From contig OZ035962.1 in the NCBI GenBank assembly GCA_964034945.1, positions 51,950,231 to 52,014,230 on the forward strand: 64,000 nt of DNA. Reading direction: 5' to 3'. Positions within the stretch are counted from its first letter, which is position 1. Each line of letters begins with the position of its first letter. The notes beneath the pieces were generated by a model, which saw only the letters and a list, made by a program, of their open reading frames with translations, ran no database searches and was not told the origin of the DNA. The translations under genes were made by a program, and so were the position numbers. The stretch comes from Chrysopilus asiliformis (taxonomy: Eukaryota > Arthropoda > Insecta > Diptera > Rhagionidae). This document shows, in pieces, positions 55,310 through 64,000 of this stretch.

Positions 55310-55952
55310 CAGTGTGACCTCGGTAATCGCAACTATAGTAGACAGAGCCTGTTGAATAACCGAGTCAGTTGCGTTAACCGAGTCACATTATCTGTCAAAA
55401 AGGGAAACATAAGTTCTTAAACAATATAACAGCTCCAAAAATAAGATAAAAACTCTACCATTTGTAACGTAATTTTTACGCTGCAAAATTATTTACAATA
55501 CTAAATTAATAGTAAATATTGCAAAAGTATTTACACCAAGTTTTTCATACATCAAAGTTCAGTCGGATTAGCCTCAAAAAAATTCAACTGGAATATTATG
55601 AGCCAATTCAAAAATTCCACTTTGAGGGTTTATAATCTCTCCATACACAAATTGTACGATTGCCTGTCAATTTTAATTTTCGTGTGTTTTTTTGCTGGCA
55701 CAGACTTGTTTTGTAACAACCATTTTTTAATAAATAAAAACAATGAACAGAGAATAAAGTCAATAAAAGATTTCCTGTTACTATTTTTTATATTTTTTTG
55801 GCCGAAACAGTATCAGATTAAAAAACAGTTGAGTTAATGGAGTCAACCTTATTTGGAAATTGCGTTTATTGAGTCAACAGTGTAAAATTTTAGGTGTTGC
55901 GTTAACCGAGGACTTGCGTTCTTCGAGGGTTACGTTTACCAAGGTCACACTG
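55310..55952. mobile_element. Tigger/pogo-like MITE (643 bp), copy 1
   Basis: The ends are CAGTGTGACCTCGGTAA and CAGTGTGACCTTGGTAA (inverted), flanked by TA at 55308 and 55953. Variants of GTTAACCGAG recur inside near both ends. The 79-codon ORF at 55598 recurs in copy 2 but shows no recognised domain. No transposase is visible. Confidence 0.8.
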
Positions 55953-55965
55953 TAATTGTTTTTTT

Positions 55966-56596
55966 TTACTTTCTTCTACGGAGTATAATAAAGTATTGTA
56001 TTCATGAAAAATTTCGACCTCTTAATTTTGCCTAAAAAACATTTCCCGATCACTCCTGAGTCGATTGGAGTCATATTAAAAAAATGTCTTTCTGTCTGTC
56101 AGTCTGTCTGTCAGTCTGTCAGTCTGTCAGTCTGTCAGTCTGTCTGTCAGTCTGTGTACAAGATTTCTCAAAAACTAATAGAGCTAGCGCCATGAAATTT
56201 TATAGGCATGTTGAGTCCTGAAATGGGACGATCCTATCAACTTTTGGTGGAAATCCGTTAACCGGAAGTATCCAAAATGGCGGTTTTTCCAAAATCGCAA
56301 TTTCGTTTTTCTCGATTTACTCCCAAACTACACGTTTTTTAGTGGCCTTATGTATGACAAAACTTGGAGAAAATAAAATTTCCCACACTTTTGTCTTTAA
56401 CTATAACTCGATATCTCAACCTGTTATCGAGATAAACCGTTATTTCCAAAAAAAAACAGTTTTTTGCGATTATCTCGAAAACTAACGGGTTTTTGCTGAC
56501 TGAATGTATGAAGTGAATTAATGAGAATGGCATTCTGCACAATTTTGTTTCTTACCGTTATCCGTTATCTTTTACTCCGTTATTCGTTATCTTTTA
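55966..56596 (+). mobile_element. Helentron-like repeat H2, 3' truncated
   Basis: It runs from ACTTTCTTCTACGGAGT (55968) through a long GTCTGTCAG microsatellite (56088-56155) to CCGTTATCTTTT, where a Penelope-like sequence takes over. The same fusion is at 63006-64000. Confidence 0.75.
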
Positions 56597-56742
56597 GGTG
56601 TAATGGTATGTTGTCGGCATTTTAGTAGGAAATTACGTGATGTTTTTAAGTTAGCAATGGTGTTGATTTGTTTTGCATAGTCTTTAAATACTTTGATTTT
56701 ACTGTTCCCGTATTTTTGTTGGATTTCTCTGTAGAAGCCCAT
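56597..56742 (-). pseudogene. Penelope-like ORF, N-terminal fragment (minus)
   Basis: On the minus strand from ATG 56742 about 48 codons read without a stop, with QQKYGNSKIKVFKDY and TSRNFLLKCRQHTITP. A block of the type F-L-x-x-C-x-x-x-x-I-x-P occurs in the N-terminal part of Penelope-like elements. The RT piece starting at 56925 is on the other strand, which fits the inverted terminal repeats often seen in Penelope copies. Confidence 0.45.
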
Positions 56743-56924
56743 GGTGATTACGCCTTCACCTTATTTATTCAATTTTCTTTGTTGTTGACCGTTATTTTAT
56801 AATTATTTTTGTGATGTATAGATAGGCTTTTCGGTCGAAATTTTAAATTAAAATAAAAACGCTGGTTTTTTGTAGAATATTATACAACGCTAAACTAATA
56901 AATGTACATGAAAAAAAACCAGAT

Positions 56925-57815
56925 CCCACAATACAATCCCGCTCCACCTAAACTTTATTGCCTTCCAAAAGTTCACAAAAAAACATCCCACTCAGACCAG
57001 TAGTTGCAACTATTAACACACCGGGTTCCTACTTGTCCAAAATGATCGCACACATTCTTCAATCTTTAATAGATAAAAACAAATACAATATAAAAAACTC
57101 CATAGAATTTAAACACAAAATATCCAAACTAACAATAGGTCCTTCTGAAACAATGATCAGTTTTGATATTGTTTCCTTGTTTACAAGTATACCAACAAAT
57201 TTAGCACTTAAAATTCTCACTGAAAAATGGAATTCAATCGAAAACAAAACATCCATTCCCAAAAACCTTTTTTTTTTCAAATTTTGAGATTTTGCATGTT
57301 GGATGCTAATTATTTTTCTTTTGAAAACAGGTTTTATAAACAAATAAATGGAATGCCAATGGGTAACCCTTTATCTTCGGTCTTAGCAGATATAATAACT
57401 CAAGAACTTTTGGATTGCGTTATAAATAAGTTACAATATACACCTAAAATTTTAGTAAAATAAGTAGATGACATTTTTGCTATCATTCCGATTTCACAAA
57501 TAGAAACTACACTAAATGAATCAAATAATTACCATCCTATGTTACAGTTTACAATAGAATTAGAAAAAGACAACAAACTACCCTTTTTAAATGTACTTAA
57601 TATTAAAAACAATTACGTAATAGACACAAATTGGTATTGCAAACCTACTTGTTCTAACCGCATTTTAAATTTTCTCTCTAATCATCCATACCAACAAAAA
57701 ATTAATACGGCGAAACAATATATAAACACATGCATCACACTTAGTTCCAATAAATTCCACAATGAAAATAAAAACAAATTAAAAAGCAAGGTGTCTGTCT
57801 CGTAGAGACGGCCAG
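56925..57815 (+). pseudogene. Penelope-like reverse transcriptase fragment
   Basis: Motifs in order: PKLYCLPKVHK, PVVATINTPGSYLSKMIA, SFDIVSLFTSIPT, NGMPMGNPLSSVLADI, VDDIFAIIP and LPFLNVLNI. These follow the Penelope-like RT pattern (no endonuclease seen). A stop precedes VDD at 57461, and frames change near 56975 and 57290, so it is dead. It ends about 57815, before the C-terminal GIY-YIG part that many family members have. Confidence 0.8.
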
Positions 57816-58343
57816 AAGACGTGGATCCGCCTACAACGATCGCCAATAGTTTTTACGCTGCAAAATTATTTACAATACTAAATTAATAGTAAATACTGCA
57901 AAAGTATTTACACCAAGTTTTTCATACATCAAAGTTCAGTCGGATTAGCCTCAAAAAAATTCAACTGGAATATTATGATCCAATTCAAAAATTCCACTTT
58001 GAGGGTTTATAACAAGCCTGGGCCCTCCTTGGCTCGTCTGGCTCCTCAATACGATAACATTTTTATTCAAATTTTACGAGAATACAATCAATGTATGAAC
58101 ATTTTTACTCGACTCTCCAACGCAATGATACGTGTTGGTTGACGACGGCCACTTTGGCAGCCGAAATCAAACGATTCACTAACAATCGATGCAGCGAGCC
58201 TACGACAGCCATTCAGTATAATTTCTGTTGTTGATGCGTACGGATGTATATATTTGCTCCCCAAAACCCTAATTGCTTTCCAAAGTACACTGACGTACGA
58301 AATTTTTTCAGATATTTGATTTTTTCAGTTTTCATTTTCCATT

Positions 58344-60146
58344 ATGAAGCGTTCATATTCAAATTCAAATACTATGTCATGTGATTGGGAAAACAAATAT
58401 TTAATAACCACAAATAATGATAACCGTCAATGTCTAGTTTGCAGTTACATGTCGAATAAAAAATTCAATCTAGAACGCCATTACAACAGCTGCCATAAGT
58501 CCGATTTTGCCCGATACAATGAAGTAGAAAGAGTAAGACAGGTTGACAACTTAAAGAAAGCTTTTTTAGAGAAATTTCCTTTAGGCGGAACAAATGATTC
58601 TGAAATTGCATCTATAAAGGCGTCCTTCATTGTGTCTTTTAATATTGCTAAAGCGAAAAAGCCATTAACTGATGGTGAATTTTTCAAACAAAATATGGAA
58701 GAAGTTCTGAAATGTTACGGGCCAAAAGGTAAAGAATTCGCCGAAAAAATTAAGACCGTTTGCCTATCCCGCCGAACGGTAACTCGAAGAATTGAAAAAT
58801 TGAATGAATTTGTTGTTAATGGTTTGAAAATATTATTGGATTCTTCTGTTTATGTTTCAATAGCGCTTGACGAATCTACTGACCGTTCTAATATAAGTCA
58901 GTTATTAATATATGTTAGAACTATAAACACAAAATTTGAAACTCAGGAGAAAATGTTGAGTTGTGTTAGCCTCCATGGAACGACGAAAGGATGCGATATT
59001 TATAACGCAGTAAAAAATGTATTGGAAGAATACAAAATTTTAGGAAAACTTTCTTCGGTATGCACAGATGGTGCCCCTTCGATGATAGGAAAAATTAACG
59101 GTTTCATAGGTTTACTGAAACAAAATGGCATTCACGTAATGAATATGCATTGTGCAATACACCAAGAAGCCCTTTGTGCCAAAGCAGTATCTTTGAAAAC
59201 CACAATGCATTTTGTTTCATCTCTTGTAAATCGATTGAAAGGGGGCCATAATGCTTTGACTAATCGTCAACTTAAAACCTTTTTAGCAGAAGTTGATGCC
59301 GAATATGGTGATCTACTGCTATATACAGAAGTTCGTTGGCTAAGCCGAGGAAAATGTCTGCAACGATTTTTTGCAATTAGAAACGAGCTGGCGAGCTTTC
59401 TAGGAAATACCAATACAATAAATCATAATAAAGTATTGCAAGAGAAAATTCTTTCTTCCGAATTTAAAATTTCATTGGCCTTTCTCACCGACATATCAGA
59501 AATATTGAATGAAACTAATTTGAAAATGCAAGGTAAAAATAAAACAGTTTTTGAATTAGTCGCCGCAATAAGTGCTCTAAAGAAAAAATTGTCCATTTTG
59601 AAAAATTGTCTTTTAAATAATAACTTGCATCACTTCAAATGTTGTTTGGTAATTTCTGAAGAATGCGAAAATGCCGACTTTTCTGGTTTTGCTGATGAAC
59701 TTGAAACTCTAATTACACAAATAGACAAAAGATTTGTGGACTTCCAAAAAATAAGGGAAGCAAGTGAAGTTTTCACTAACCCTATTTCATGTCGAATTGA
59801 GGACCAGCCTTTGGAATGGCAAATGGAACTGTGCGATATTCAAGAGGACATTTCTTTGAAAAATATCGTTAGAAATGGCATTGACTTTTGGAAAAATGTC
59901 CCTTCTGAAAGATATCCAAAGTTGCATAATGCCATGTTAAAATATTGTTCTATGTTTGGAAGCACTTATGTTTGTGAAAGTGCTTTCTCAACCCTAAAAA
60001 ACATTAAAACTGAACATAGAACTTCTATATCGGACATACATTTAGTGGATTTGCTTCGTTTGTCATCAACAGAATCTTTCGAAATAGATTTCGATGTCGT
60101 TAGTCAAGGCGAACTGAAATGTCAGATATCAAACTCCACGATTTAA
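58344..60146 (+). CDS. hAT transposase with BED zinc finger (600 aa)
   Basis: This enzyme cuts the element out and inserts it elsewhere, in the nucleus. The start is the first ATG, about 330 bp inside the element end. A BED-type finger C30-x2-C33...H46-x4-H51 should bind the element ends. The RNase H-like fold is seen in SIALDESTD (D176) and CTDGAPSMIG (D242), followed by an insertion domain. The C-terminal hAT dimerisation part (about 525-575) has YPKLHNAML and VCESAFSTLKNIKT, where E545 is the likely third catalytic acid. Similarity is to the ZBED5/SCAND3-like group of hAT proteins. There are no stops or shifts. The ORF end falls inside the first 54-bp repeat unit. Confidence 0.92.
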   Translation: MKRSYSNSNTMSCDWENKYLITTNNDNRQCLVCSYMSNKKFNLERHYNSCHKSDFARYNEVERVRQVDNLKKAFLEKFPLGGTNDSEIASIKASFIVSFNIAKAKKPLTDGEFFKQNMEEVLKCYGPKGKEFAEKIKTVCLSRRTVTRRIEKLNEFVVNGLKILLDSSVYVSIALDESTDRSNISQLLIYVRTINTKFETQEKMLSCVSLHGTTKGCDIYNAVKNVLEEYKILGKLSSVCTDGAPSMIGKINGFIGLLKQNGIHVMNMHCAIHQEALCAKAVSLKTTMHFVSSLVNRLKGGHNALTNRQLKTFLAEVDAEYGDLLLYTEVRWLSRGKCLQRFFAIRNELASFLGNTNTINHNKVLQEKILSSEFKISLAFLTDISEILNETNLKMQGKNKTVFELVAAISALKKKLSILKNCLLNNNLHHFKCCLVISEECENADFSGFADELETLITQIDKRFVDFQKIREASEVFTNPISCRIEDQPLEWQMELCDIQEDISLKNIVRNGIDFWKNVPSERYPKLHNAMLKYCSMFGSTYVCESAFSTLKNIKTEHRTSISDIHLVDLLRLSSTESFEIDFDVVSQGELKCQISNSTI

Positions 60147-60480
60147 CTTCGAAATGGCAGAGGCGAGGGGGCCTGCCAGATATCAAACTCCCCGATTTAA
60201 CTTCGAAATGGCAGAGGCGAGGGGGCCTGCCAGATATCAAACTCCCCGATTTAACTTCGAAATGGCAGAGGCGAGGGGGCCTGCCAGATATCAAACTCCC
60301 CGATTTAACTTCGAAATGGCAGAGGCGAGGGGGCCTGCCAGATATCAAACTCCCCGATTTAACTTCGAAATGGCAGAGGCGAGGGGGCCTGCCAGATATC
60401 AAACTCCCCGATTTAACTTCGAAATGGCAGAGGCGAGGGGGCCTGCCAGATATCAAACTCCCCGAACTCCCCGATTTGAC
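60123..60480 (+). repeat. 54-bp minisatellite in the hAT 3' region
   Basis: Six full units start CAGATATCAAACTCCCCGAT at 60123, 60177, 60231, 60285, 60339 and 60393, with a partial unit at 60447. Unit 1 differs (CCACG for CCCCG) and holds the transposase stop. The unit is a multiple of 3, so ORFs of 155-189 codons appear in other frames; these are not genes. Confidence 0.95.
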
Positions 60481-60941
60481 TTTGAAAACTCGTGGGCGAG
60501 GGTACTTCGTCCCCATCACGTTCACATGTATCTTTGGGTGGTATGGCTTCAAAATCATTACGTATGGCTGGAGTATAAAAGTATGAAAGAAACAGTTTTG
60601 AAACAGTATTTTTTTCACGATTTTTATGAGCTTTTTAGTCTTTCAAGTTCATCAATAGCTTTCCTATCAGGTAATATAATGCAATCTAGCGCATGTTTTT
60701 TCGAAGCACAGAACCGGAAATAGGTCCTCACAAGTTTTTTTTGCACGACGGAACTTATTATTTTTTTGTAATCGCATCATGATAAATTGTGTAGTCCACT
60801 GTTCTTAAACGTCTCCATCAAAAGCGAAAGAGCGTAAAAAATGAAAAAGATGCGTTTTCTCATTTTGTGTTATAGTATATGAAGAAACATAAAATTTCTT
60901 CGAGTAATAGTAAATCACTACATACATGGTGCCCAGGCCTG
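60481..60941. other. 3' region of the hAT transposon
   Basis: No further gene is visible. It includes T-runs and AATAAT-type signals that could serve 3' end formation. It ends in the terminal repeat at 60941. Confidence 0.5.
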
Positions 60942-61138
60942 GTTTATAATCTCTCCATACACAAATTGTACGATTGCCTGTCAATTTTAGTTTTCGTGTG
61001 TTTTTTTGTTGGCACAGACTTGTTTTGTAACAACCATTTTTTAATAAATAAAAACAATGAACAGAGAATAAAGTCAATAAAAGATTTCCTGTTACTATTT
61101 TTTATATTTTTTTGGCCGAAACAGTATCAGATTAAAAA

Positions 61139-62032
61139 TATCAGTTGTGGTCAACACAAAACTTTCTTCTACAAAATCTACGACCCTGCGCAATTTACGC
61201 TAGAGCCCTGTCGCGTTGTCAACCTAAGACGACCTCCCAATAAATTCTTGGTTTATTCAAAAATATCAAAAACGTACAAAATTTGAGATAACTTGAGAAC
61301 TGTAAAAGATATCAATTTACGGTAAATGGCAAAAATGTAGAAAATGTTAACATCTTTAATTATTCTTTTAACTGATTTGTCGAAAAACCGTTAGTTTGCA
61401 AATTATTTGCAAAAATATGATTTTTTACATATTAATGAAAATATCTCAATAACGGTAAAAGATAACGGATAACGGTAAGAAACAAAATTGTGCAGAATGC
61501 CATTCTCATTAATTCACTTCATACATTCAGTCAGCAAAAACCCGTTAGTTTTCGAGATAATCGCAAAAAACTGTTTTTTGGAAATAACGGTTTATCTCGA
61601 TAACAGGTGGAGATATCGAGTTATAGCTAAAGACAAAAGTGTGGGAAATTTTATTTTCTCCAAGTTTTGTCATACTTAAGGCCACTAAAAAACGCGTAGT
61701 TTGGGAGTAAATCGAGAAAAACGAAATTGCGATTTTTGAAAAACCGCCATTTTGGATACTTCCGGTTAACGGATTTCCACCAAAAGTTGATAGGATCGTC
61801 CCATTTCAGGACCCAACATGCCTATAAAATTTCATGGCGCTAGCTCTATTAGTTTTTGAGAAATCTTGTACACAGACTGACAGGACAGACAGACTGACAG
61901 ACAGAAAGACATTTTTTTAATATGACTCCAATCGACTCAGGAGTGACCGGGAAATGTTTTTTAGGCAAAATTAAGAGGTCGAAATTTTTCATGAATACAA
62001 TACTTTATTATACTCCGTAGAAGAAAGTAAAA
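61139..62032 (-). mobile_element. Helentron-like repeat H2, complete (minus)
   Basis: This is the most complete H2 copy (about 0.89 kb). It runs from the 3' hairpin TTGTGGTCAACACAA at the left to ACTTTCTTCTACGGAG (inverted) at the right, with a short GACAGACA microsatellite at 61875-61905. It provides the empty site for the H1 insertion at 9155. Confidence 0.78.
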
Positions 62033-62037
62033 ACAAT

Positions 62038-62167
62038 TACAGTGTGACCTCGGTAAACGTAACCCTCGAAGAACGCAAGTCCTCGGTTAACGCAACACCT
62101 AAAATTTTACACTGTTGACTCAATAAACGCAATTTCCAAATAAGGTTGACTCCATTAACTCAACTGT
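62038..62167 (-). repeat. Inverted end piece of the Tigger-like MITE
   Basis: This is the inverse of 55825-55954 (CAGTGTGACCTCGGTAAACG ... CAACTG). In copy 1 this end lies in the other direction, directly before an H2 repeat. Confidence 0.85.
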
Positions 62168-63004
62168 TTTACTTTCTTCTACGGAGTATAATAAAGTATT
62201 GTATTCATGAAAAATTTCGACCTCTTAATTTTGCCTAAAAAACACTTCCCTGTCAGTCTGTGTACAAGATTTCTCAAAAACTAATAGAGCTAGCGCCATG
62301 AAATTTTATAGGCATGTTGGGTCCTGAAATGGGACGATCCTATCAACTTTTGGTGGAAATCCGTTAACCGGAAGTATCCAAAATGGCGGTTTTTCAAAAA
62401 TCGCAATTTCGTTTTTCTCGATTTACTCCCAAACTACGCATTTTTTAGTGGCCTTAAGTATGACAAAACTTGGAGAAAATAAAATTTCCCACACTTTTGT
62501 CTTTAGCTATAACTCGATATCTCAACCTGTTAGCGAGATAAACCGTTATTTCCAAAAAAAAAAACAGTTTTTTGCGATTATCTCGAAAACTAACGGATTT
62601 TTGCTGATGGAATGTATGAAGTGAATTAATGAGAATGGCATTCTACACAATTTTGTTTCTTACCGTTATCCGTTATCTTTTACCGTTATTGAGATATTTA
62701 GATTAAAATATAAAAAAAATATGTTTTTGCAAATTACTTGCAAACTAACGGTTTTTCGACAAATTAATTTAAGGAAGAATTGGAGATGTTAAAATTTTTT
62801 ACATTTTTGCCATTTACCGTAAATTGATATCTTTTACCGTTCTCAAGTTATCTCAAATTTTGTATGTTTTTGATATTTTTGAATAAACCAAGAATTTATT
62901 GGGAGGTCGTCTTAGGTTGACAACGCGACAGGGCTCTAGCGTAAATTGCGCAGGGTCGTAGATTTTGTAGAAGAAAGTTTTGTGTTGACCACAACTGATA
63001 TTTT
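62168..63004 (+). mobile_element. Helentron-like repeat H2 with deleted microsatellite
   Basis: It has the start ACTTTCTTCTACGGAGT (62171) and the 3' hairpin near 62983-62998. The GTCTGTC tract is reduced to CCCTGTCAGTCTG, with loss of about 60 bp around it. Confidence 0.78.
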
Positions 63005-63005
63005 T

Positions 63006-63668
63006 ACTTTCTTCTACGGAGTGTAATAAAGTATTGTATTCATGAAAAATTTCGACCTCTTAATTTTGCCTAAAAAACATTTCCCGATCACTCCTGAGTC
63101 GATTGGAGTCATATTAAAAAAATGTCTTTCTGTCTGTCAGTCTGTCTGTCCTGTCAGTCTGTCTGTCAGTATGTCTGTCAGTCTGTCTGTCAGTATGTCT
63201 GTCAGTCTGTGTACAAGATTTCTCAAAAACTAATAGAGCCAGCGCCATGAAATTTTATAGGCATGTTGAGTCCTGAAATGGGACGATCCTATCAACTTTT
63301 GGTGATCCGTTAACTTTTGGTGATCCGTGGAAATCCGTTAACCGGAAGTATCCAAAATGGCGGTTTTTCCAAAATCGCAATTTCGTTTTTCTCGATTTAC
63401 TCCCAAACTACGCGTTTTTTAGTGGCCTTAAGTATAACAAAACTTGGAGAAAATAAAATTTCCCACACTTTTGTCTTTAACTATAACTCGATATCTCAAC
63501 CTGTTATCGAGATAAACCGTTATTTCCAAAAAAAAACAGTTTTTTGCGATTATCTCGAAAACTAACGGGTTTTTGCTGACTAAATGTATGAAGTGAATTA
63601 ATGAGAATGGCATTCTGCACAATTTTGTTTCTTACCGTTATCCGTTATCTTTTACTCCGTTATCCGTT
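63006..63668 (+). mobile_element. Helentron-like repeat H2, tandem neighbour, 3' truncated
   Basis: It follows the previous copy head to tail. It has a GTCTGTCAG microsatellite (63124-63209) and a small duplication (TTTTGGTGATCCGTTAAC) near 63296-63330. It is truncated at the same place as 55966-56596. Confidence 0.78.
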
Positions 63669-64000
63669 ATCTTTTCGATGTAATGGTATGTTGTCGGCAT
63701 TTTAGTAGGAGATTACGTGATGTTTTTAAGTTAGCAATGGTGTTGATTTGTTTTGCATAGTCTTTAAATACTTTGATTTTACTGTTCCCGTATTTTTGTT
63801 GGATTTCTCTGTAGAAGCCCATGGTGATTACGCCTTCACCTTATTTATTCAATTTTCTTTGTTGTTGACCGTTATTTTATAATTATTTTTGTGATGTATA
63901 GATAGGCTTTTCGGTCGAAATTTTAAATTAAAATAAAAACGCTGGTTTTTTGTAGAATATTATACAACGCTAAACTAATAAATGTACATGAAAAAAAACC
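63669..64000 (-). pseudogene. Penelope-like N-terminal fragment, second copy (runs off the window)
   Basis: It is nearly identical to 56597-56922. The minus-strand reading starts at ATG 63822 as in the first copy. The window ends at the point where the first copy enters the plus-strand RT piece, so an RT fragment probably follows. Confidence 0.5.

Larger units (their letters stand above)
58013..60941 (+). mobile_element. hAT transposon with intact transposase (2.9 kb)
   Basis: The ends are CAAGCCTGGGC and, inverted, CAGGCCTGGGC. The exact 8-bp duplication GTTTATAA is at 58005-58012 and 60942-60949. It carries a single 600-codon transposase and a 54-bp tandem repeat. The empty site is seen in MITE copy 1 (55310-55952). 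It is potentially autonomous. Confidence 0.92.
57849..61138 (+). mobile_element. Tigger/pogo-like MITE, copy 2, split by an hAT
   Basis: 57849-58012 and 60942-61138 together match 55478-55824 of copy 1. The hAT at 58013-60941 interrupts it. The 3' terminal part is missing here but is found inverted at 62038-62167. Confidence 0.8.

Noticed and set aside
56004..56195. Short ORFs with SVCQSVSLSVCQ repeats (also 63042-63233)
   Set aside because: They are translations of the GTCTGTCAG microsatellite inside H2 repeats.
60119..60723. ORFs of 155-189 codons after the hAT transposase
   Set aside because: They are created by the 54-bp repeat in other frames, including the opposite strand.
61488..61679. 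Small MCRMPFSLIHFIHSVSKN ORF repeated at 46864, 56348, 61488 and 63428
   Set aside because: It recurs only because the H2 repeat recurs. The copies differ by frame-changing indels in an A-run, and no selection for the frame is visible.

Overview
This is an AT-rich eukaryotic window, most likely from an insect. It carries errantivirus-type Gypsy elements with env, Copia, Jockey/CR1-like LINE and Penelope-like reverse transcriptase sequences, several hAT and TA- or TWA-site MITEs, and many short repeats with (GTCY)n microsatellites, sub-terminal inverted repeats and a 3' hairpin, the build of Helentron-type/DINE-1-like elements. The species cannot be named from sequence alone. No intact ordinary host gene was found. 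The only candidate host-like coding sequence is a broken gene on the plus strand at 3602-6758, with one possible exon on each side of a repeat insertion.

Layout. 1-3800: old repeats, a palindromic MITE, tRNA-like sequences and a candidate first exon. 3802-6441: a four-deep nest of Helentron-like repeat, hAT, second hAT and Harbinger-like MITE. 6983-17172: a decayed errantivirus-like Gypsy element (gag, pol and env all broken) whose leader holds a 2.6-kb hAT, itself loaded with two Helentron-like repeats. 17856-26301: a small hAT split by a structurally complete Gypsy element (17954-25590) with indistinguishable LTRs and open gag, pol and env. 26310-30340: degenerate MITEs and repeats.

30340-49590 is one old LINE split by a 16.6-kb hAT insertion (31104-47711). 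That insertion has collected a hAT transposase remnant, Helentron-like repeats, a 386-bp palindrome, a 3.1-kb satellite of 18-bp and 13-bp units in higher-order blocks, a 122-bp tandem array, a long-TIR element and further LINE fragments. 49940-54261: a Copia element with identical LTRs but one frame break in the RT. 55310-64000: Tigger-like MITEs, Penelope-like fragments, an apparently autonomous hAT (58013-60941, 600-aa transposase), and Helentron-like repeats that are duplicated and inverted.

The genes do not form a host pathway. They are independent transposons stacked over time, and the target-site duplications give the order: the LINE precedes the 16.6-kb hAT, and the small hAT precedes the intact Gypsy. 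The youngest pieces by LTR identity are the Gypsy at 17954 and the Copia at 49940. The most informative points are the complete env-bearing Gypsy, a slippery frameshift site conserved in both Gypsy elements, the higher-order satellite, and the reconstructable nests. I found no convincing new defence or metabolic system.
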